This document shows, piece by piece, positions 6,740 to 8,403 of a stretch of DNA of 8,403 nucleotides. Source of the stretch: Dehalococcoidia bacterium (GTDB lineage Bacteria; Chloroflexota; Dehalococcoidia; GIF9; AB-539-J10); assembly GCA_030602865.1 (NCBI GenBank), contig JAUVYX010000028.1, forward strand, positions 1 through 8,403. The letters are read 5' to 3'. A program made the translations under genes and the position numbers. Each line of letters starts with the position of its first letter. Position 1 is the first letter of the stretch. The notes beneath the pieces are model-generated. The model worked only from the letters and a program-made list of their open reading frames with translations. It had not been told where the DNA came from and did not search any database.

Positions 6740-7306
6740 ATGCCAAAAAAAATCACTCTTCCCCTGACCGATGAAATCCTAAAAGACCTTCGAACTGGAG
6801 ACAGACTGTTGCTCACTGGGCTTATGTATGTTGGCCGTGATGCCGTCCATAAAAGGTTGACTCAGGCAATGGGCCAAGGAAAGCAGCTACCCCTGGACCT
6901 AAAAGGAGCCACTATATACTACATGGGGCCGTCTCCCTCCCGACCCGAGAGAGTGATAGGAGCTGCTGGGCCTACAACCAGTGGCCGAATGGATAGCTAT
7001 GCCCCTAGATTGATAGTTGCAGGGCTTAAGGGAATGATAGGCAAAGGCATGAGATCTCAGGAAGTGAAAGATGCCATGACAGAGCATAAGGCAGTATACC
7101 TTGGTGCGATAGGCGGCACAGGATCTGTAATTTCAAACAGCATAATAGAAGCGAAGATAATAGCTTATGAAGAACTGGGGGCTGAAGCACTCCGCATCCT
7201 GAAGGTGAAGGATTTCCCTGTTACTGTAATAAATGACATTTATGGCGGCGACCTCTACCTTGAAGGAAAGGCAAAATATCATATACCTTCTACTAGCCCT
7301 ATGTAA
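6740..7306 (+). CDS. class I fumarate hydratase, beta subunit
   Basis: This 188-residue protein is the C-terminal (beta) half of the class I fumarase and pairs with the alpha subunit encoded just upstream. Family blocks seen: T-G-L-M-Y-V-G-R-D-A-V-H (26-37), Y-Y-M-G-P-S-P (60-66), the substrate-binding G-P-T-T-S-G-R-M-D (77-85), G-K-G-M (101-104), L-G-A-I-G-G (121-126), and the closing D-F-P-V-T-V-I-N-D-I-Y-G-G-D-L-Y (158-173). In family members the Thr/Ser/Arg block binds the dicarboxylate carboxylates. The ATG start has a strong AGGAGAG (6728-6734) 5 bases upstream. The 36-bp gap and shared strand make a two-gene operon very likely. Tartrate dehydratase beta subunits share these motifs, so substrate is inferred, not proven. 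Confidence 0.93.
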   Translation: MPKKITLPLTDEILKDLRTGDRLLLTGLMYVGRDAVHKRLTQAMGQGKQLPLDLKGATIYYMGPSPSRPERVIGAAGPTTSGRMDSYAPRLIVAGLKGMIGKGMRSQEVKDAMTEHKAVYLGAIGGTGSVISNSIIEAKIIAYEELGAEALRILKVKDFPVTVINDIYGGDLYLEGKAKYHIPSTSPM

Positions 7307-7316
7307 TAAATTACAT
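7301..7316. repeat. 16-bp near-perfect palindrome at the fumarase beta stop codon
   Basis: ATGTAAT and ATTACAT are exact reverse complements separated by AA. The palindrome includes the last sense codon and the TAA stop of the beta-subunit gene. No T-run follows in either direction and the loop is too small for a good RNA hairpin, so it is not called as a terminator. It could be a DNA operator-like dyad or chance in AT-rich sequence. Confidence 0.5.
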
Positions 7317-7469
7317 GGTGAGTACAGAAGTCTTTCCAAGATAATTGTTCCCTGGTAAAGTTATAAGTTGGAGCTTCTCTGTTAATCAATTACTTCTCAG
7401 CTTGCAATCCGACCTTTTGAAGCTACAAAGCACAAATGAGCTGTTTACTGGTAATAAGAACCGTTTTAC

Positions 7470-7667
7470 TCAGTTCTTCGAATAAATTATATATTCCACG
7501 ATCAATAGAAATAGTGGAAACACAACACTCAATAAAATCTGCGCATCTAATCCAATTACTTGAGCCTCGCTTATCATATTTAGTGACTTAAAAACTATGA
7601 AGATTATTGCCCCTAAAGAGAGACTCTGGAGAATCCCAAAAATCCAAAATACGGTTTTCTTTCCCAC
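7470..7667 (-). CDS. small two-helix membrane protein, function unknown
   Basis: This is a 65-residue protein I do not recognise. It starts with two lysines and has two hydrophobic segments long enough to span the membrane, about residues 5-27 (V-F-W-I-F-G-I-L and onward) and 41-61 (A-Q-I-L-L-S-V-V-F-P-L-F-L-L), separated by a short loop with N30, E34 and D41-region polar residues, and ends S-K-N. The GTG start is preceded by a perfect Shine-Dalgarno sequence with ideal spacing, which is the main reason to accept so short a gene. It stands alone: fumarase beta ends 163 bp away, convergent to it, and tRNA-Ser lies upstream on the same strand, 157 bp away. An overlapping plus-strand frame (7597-7788) lacks comparable support. 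Confidence 0.65.
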   Translation of the reverse strand: MGKKTVFWIFGILQSLSLGAIIFIVFKSLNMISEAQVIGLDAQILLSVVFPLFLLIVEYIIYSKN

Positions 7668-7671
7668 ATAT

Positions 7672-7679
7672 ACCTCCTT
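7672..7679 (-). promoter_or_regulatory. perfect Shine-Dalgarno for the 65-codon gene
   Basis: Read on the minus strand this is AAGGAGGT, fully complementary to the 16S rRNA 3' end. Its AGGAGG core is 5 bases from the GTG at 7665-7667. It is the strongest ribosome binding site in the window and decides both the strand and the start of this small gene. Confidence 0.75.
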
Positions 7680-7824
7680 GATATTCCTATTTACTATGCA
7701 GTATCAGATAGATTCATACCTTATAAAAGGACCACATTGGGATATTTATTTCATGCCATTTTTCAAGCTTAGTTTCCCCCCAGTTTAGCTGGTTTAGCTC
7801 ATTACATGACGGACTATATTAAAT

Positions 7825-7913
7825 TGGCGGAGGGGGTGGGATTCGAACCCACGTTCGCAATAAACGAAAACGGTTTTCAAGACCGTCACCATCAGCCTCT
7901 CGGTCACCCCTCC
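7825..7913 (-). tRNA. tRNA-Ser, anticodon TGA, with encoded CCA
   Basis: On the minus strand a full class II tRNA can be folded: a 7-bp acceptor GGAGGGG/CCCCTCC, discriminator G, and an encoded 3' CCA (7825-7827). The anticodon stem is ACGGT/ACCGT with loop CTTGAAA, giving anticodon TGA (7877-7879, read on minus), which decodes UCA. A long variable arm with TTCG/CGAA pairing is typical of tRNA-Ser. The T arm is GTGGG-TTCGAAT-CCCAC. Total length is 89 bases including CCA. No terminator with a T-run was found just downstream. Confidence 0.97.
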
Positions 7914-7923
7914 AGCACAGAAA

Positions 7924-7953
7924 AGTATAGGGAACAATGTCGTAGATAGTCAA
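7924..7953 (-). promoter_or_regulatory. promoter of tRNA-Ser
   Basis: On the minus strand TTGACT (7948-7953) and TATACT (7924-7929) are each 5-of-6 matches to the consensus boxes, with an 18-bp spacer. The predicted start falls about 3-4 bases before the mature tRNA 5' end at 7913, a very short leader common for tRNA genes. Confidence 0.7.
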
Positions 7954-8065
7954 ACCAAATTGAGTAATTTCTGTGTGGTCAGCCAGCACACTGTCGGATT
8001 TTTAACTGAACAATGCGCCTGTGTCACGGCTTATTAGTATTTATGCTATCATTTTTCCTGAAATT

Positions 8066-8403
8066 ATGATTTCTTGCTCTCTACATATCTTAGATACCCA
8101 CTTTAATCGTGCACGCGAAGGATTACGTGTGCTGGAAGATATATCTCAATTTATTATCAACAGCTATCAAATAAAGACAATTCACTTAGGTTAAAACTAA
8201 TGTCCCAAAGAAATTCGCAGCATGACAGTGGCACCAGTAAAAGAGAGGTCATTAATGTACAATATCGGTACTGATAGACTGAAACAAATCAGACAGATAA
8301 TACCAGTACTTTGGGTTGCTATTGGTGGAATCAAGAAAGATAACATTGCCTAGGTTATATCTGCCGGCGCTGATTCTGCAGCGGTGATTAGTGCTATCCT
8401 TAG
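8066..8403 (+). pseudogene. thiE: decayed thiamine phosphate synthase (ThiD2-ThiE type), runs off window
   Basis: Three conserved blocks of a ThiE with an N-terminal ThiD2-type domain are visible, in broken frames. First, from the ATG at 8066, the frame reads L-D-T-H-F-N-R-A-R-E-G-L-R-V-L-E-D-I-S-Q-F-I-I, the signature that opens the ThiD2 domain. A frame change near 8158-8161 then leads to a second frame with S-L-R-L-K-L-M-S-Q-R-N-S-Q-H-D-S-G-T-S. Third, back in the first frame from about 8264, comes the ThiE C-terminal core G-T-D-R-L-K-Q-I-R-Q and V-A-I-G-G-I-K-K-D-N-I-A. A TAG stop (8351-8353) follows, then V-I-S-A-G-A-D-S-A-A-V-I-S-A-I-L to the window end. Most of the protein between the second and third blocks is missing. 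An intact fused enzyme would need roughly 1 kb; only about 340 bp remain here. It cannot make a working enzyme. Confidence 0.85.

Noticed and set aside
7597..7788. 63-codon plus-strand frame
   Set aside because: It overlaps the better-supported minus-strand membrane protein gene, has no Shine-Dalgarno sequence and no recognisable features.
7783..7799. Tandem GTTTAGCT direct repeat downstream of tRNA-Ser
   Set aside because: Only two 8-base copies one base apart; too short to call a repeat element or attachment site, and no tRNA 3'-end duplication was seen nearby to suggest integration.
7971..8003. Hairpin (TGTGTGG pairing with CCA-g-CACA, tetraloop TCAG) followed by TTTTT
   Set aside because: The T-run starts 8 bases after the stem and no + strand gene ends nearby; it does not fit a terminator and has no other support.
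1..8403. CRISPR arrays, insertion sequences, phage genes, toxin-antitoxin or defence systems
   Set aside because: No regularly spaced repeats, transposase motifs, terminal inverted repeats or defence-type domains were seen on either strand; the content is mainly housekeeping metabolism.

Overview
The window looks like a chromosomal housekeeping segment of an anaerobic bacterium with AT-rich to moderate base composition. Three things point, loosely, to Chloroflexi of the class Dehalococcoidia: the cmk-plsC-ispH gene string, a two-subunit oxygen-sensitive class I fumarase, and the remnant of a ThiD2-ThiE type thiamine phosphate synthase. Clostridia-like Firmicutes share the cmk-plsC-ispH order and cannot be excluded. 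This assignment is inference, since no rRNA or other phylogenetic marker is present.

Layout from left to right. Bases 3-359 (+) hold the 3' part of a small lipoprotein gene whose first codons lie outside the window; the lipobox is visible. Bases 463-810 (+) encode a HINT-type histidine triad protein. Convergent to it is a tightly packed minus-strand block, read right to left: cmk (cytidylate kinase), plsC-like acyltransferase and ispH (IspH/LytB). It has a 4-bp and an 11-bp gene overlap and a possible promoter just in front of cmk. Upstream on the same strand are a secernin-like C69 peptidase (3194-4696) and a 3-hydroxybutyrate-dehydrogenase-like short-chain dehydrogenase (4770-5624).

A 233-bp divergent control region (5625-5857) separates the dehydrogenase from the fumarase alpha and beta genes (5858-7306, +). 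It carries a TATAAT box in each direction, and the fumarase leader contains a terminator-like hairpin. Downstream are a 65-codon minus-strand gene for a two-helix membrane protein with a perfect Shine-Dalgarno sequence, and a minus-strand tRNA-Ser(TGA) with encoded CCA and a good promoter. The right edge holds a decaying thiE gene with a frameshift, a large internal deletion and an in-frame stop; it runs off the window.

Functionally the genes cover nucleotide supply (cmk), phospholipid synthesis (plsC), isoprenoid precursors (ispH), C4-dicarboxylate metabolism (fumarase), probable hydroxyacid/ketone redox chemistry (SDR) and peptide hydrolysis (C69). I see no CRISPR array, insertion sequence, phage gene or toxin-antitoxin pair, and nothing that clearly forms an undescribed multi-gene system. 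The most informative oddities are the thiE pseudogene, the structured fumarase leader, the small membrane protein, and the near-leaderless look of the cmk start.
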